From assembly GCA_937873435.1 (NCBI GenBank), contig CALMWM010000247.1:1-8551 (forward strand): a stretch of 8,551 nt of DNA. Direction: 5' to 3'. The position numbers and the translations under genes are program-made. The stretch is from an uncultured Gallionellaceae bacterium. Lineage in GTDB: Bacteria; Pseudomonadota; Gammaproteobacteria; Burkholderiales; Sulfuricellaceae. The notes under the pieces were generated by a model, which was not told the origin of the DNA, did not search any database, and saw only the letters and a program-made list of their open reading frames with translations. This document shows, piece after piece, positions 8,073 to 8,551 of this stretch (positions within the stretch are counted from its first letter, which is position 1; every line of letters begins with the position of its first letter).

Positions 8073-8551
8073 GTGAATTTAGCAAATTTGGCAGAGATCG
8101 AGAATCATGTTGGATTTCTCTCAGCCCTTATCTCACTTGTAAGTGTGTTGTTTGCAATAACTATCTGGTTACAGCAGCGCTTTCGTTGGATTGAGCGACT
8201 CGCGACATTTCTATTCAAAGCCACCCGAGAAGAGAAAAGTTTTTCTAAAGCTTGGCTAGAGGGATTGAGCGAGTTGGAATCACTCCACTCAGCGGACGCC
8301 AGTCTCTACTCATTTAGGTTGGATGGTATGCCCAGGATCCATAAGTCCGGCGCTCAGCTTGCTTGGATGAATACCCCAGCCGTGCTCGAAAAAAACAAGC
8401 ACCATCCTATCAATAAAACGCACGCGCTTGTCGTGGGTGACGAATTTCGCATACCCGGAACAAATGTTATTAGCTATGTAAAGAGTGACTTCGCCATGTT
8501 TGAGGCTGCTCTTGCACCCGGGATTAAACCACCAGTCTTCTCTGCCAACGC
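8073..8551 (+). CDS. Unrecognised protein with one N-terminal membrane segment (3' end cut by window edge)
   Basis: A frame opens at a GTG at 8073 with a strong GGGAGG (8062-8067) 5 nt before it and stays open for 159 codons to the window edge. The start is VNLANLAEIENHVG. Residues about 13-33 (FLSALISLVSVLFAITIWL core) form one clear hydrophobic membrane segment. It is followed by a basic stretch (QQRFRWIERL, then FKATREEK), so by the positive-inside rule the large remainder should be cytosolic. The visible cytosolic part includes GLSELESLHSADASLYSF and ALVVGDEFRIPGTNVISY, matching no family I recognise. Hand counts give 23/60 G+C for 8101-8160 and 27/60 for 8461-8520, against 43/60 in the rsmE line 7741-7800. 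Codon choice is also much more A/T-tolerant, a sign of later acquisition. It may begin an accessory locus continuing off the right edge; function unknown. Confidence 0.75.
   Translation, partial: MNLANLAEIENHVGFLSALISLVSVLFAITIWLQQRFRWIERLATFLFKATREEKSFSKAWLEGLSELESLHSADASLYSFRLDGMPRIHKSGAQLAWMNTPAVLEKNKHHPINKTHALVVGDEFRIPGTNVISYVKSDFAMFEAALAPGIKPPVFSAN

Noticed and set aside
7996..8073. 25-codon frame (MGARSVTTGLDPACAVK...) ending TAG that overlaps the GTG of the unknown gene
   Set aside because: It has no Shine-Dalgarno and no recognisable sequence. It lies in frame with rsmE after its stop, but nothing supports read-through, so the TAGTG overlap is likely chance.
7345..8085. Minus-strand frame opposite rsmE
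   Set aside because: Overlaps an intact RsmE with its SPOUT signatures; the reverse product has no recognisable domain.

Overview
The window reads as chromosomal DNA of a GC-rich betaproteobacterium. The protein sequences look most like Nitrosomonadales/Gallionellaceae-type autotrophs, but that placement is inferred from gene order and sequence feel, not from a search. It holds seven recognisable or clearly coding genes, two of them cut by the window edges, plus one unrecognised gene at the right edge. No rRNA, tRNA, CRISPR array or insertion-sequence transposase was seen.

Region 1 (1-5758, minus strand) is a central-carbon operon transcribed right to left: transketolase (tkt), glyceraldehyde-3-phosphate dehydrogenase (gap), phosphoglycerate kinase (pgk) and pyruvate kinase (pyk, C-terminus off the left edge). 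In autotrophic betaproteobacteria this order often continues into fructose-bisphosphate aldolase and serves both glycolysis/gluconeogenesis and the regenerative arm of the Calvin cycle. Every junction in the operon carries a hairpin-forming sequence. The gap-pgk junction carries a 170-bp composite palindromic repeat in which one REP-like element appears to sit inside another. The leader of tkt has a candidate promoter overlapped by a 10-bp inverted repeat with a 12-bp spacer, a good operator candidate, with two T8/A8 tracts upstream.

Region 2 (5756-7171, minus strand) holds an inositol-monophosphatase-family phosphatase and, upstream of it, a thioredoxin-fold protein with a CNHC motif. They are probably co-transcribed and are separated by a short GGGTGA-rich repeat that obscures the phosphatase start. 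The thioredoxin-like gene has its Shine-Dalgarno placed for the second of two candidate ATGs.

Region 3 (7172-8551, plus strand) begins with a divergent intergenic region, then rsmE (16S rRNA m3U1498 methyltransferase, GTG start). After a 98-bp gap comes an AT-richer reading frame with a strong ribosome binding site and one N-terminal membrane segment, open to the window edge. It resembles nothing I recognise and differs sharply in base composition from everything to its left. It is the best candidate for accessory DNA here, but the window shows only its first 159 codons. No complete new biological system is visible.
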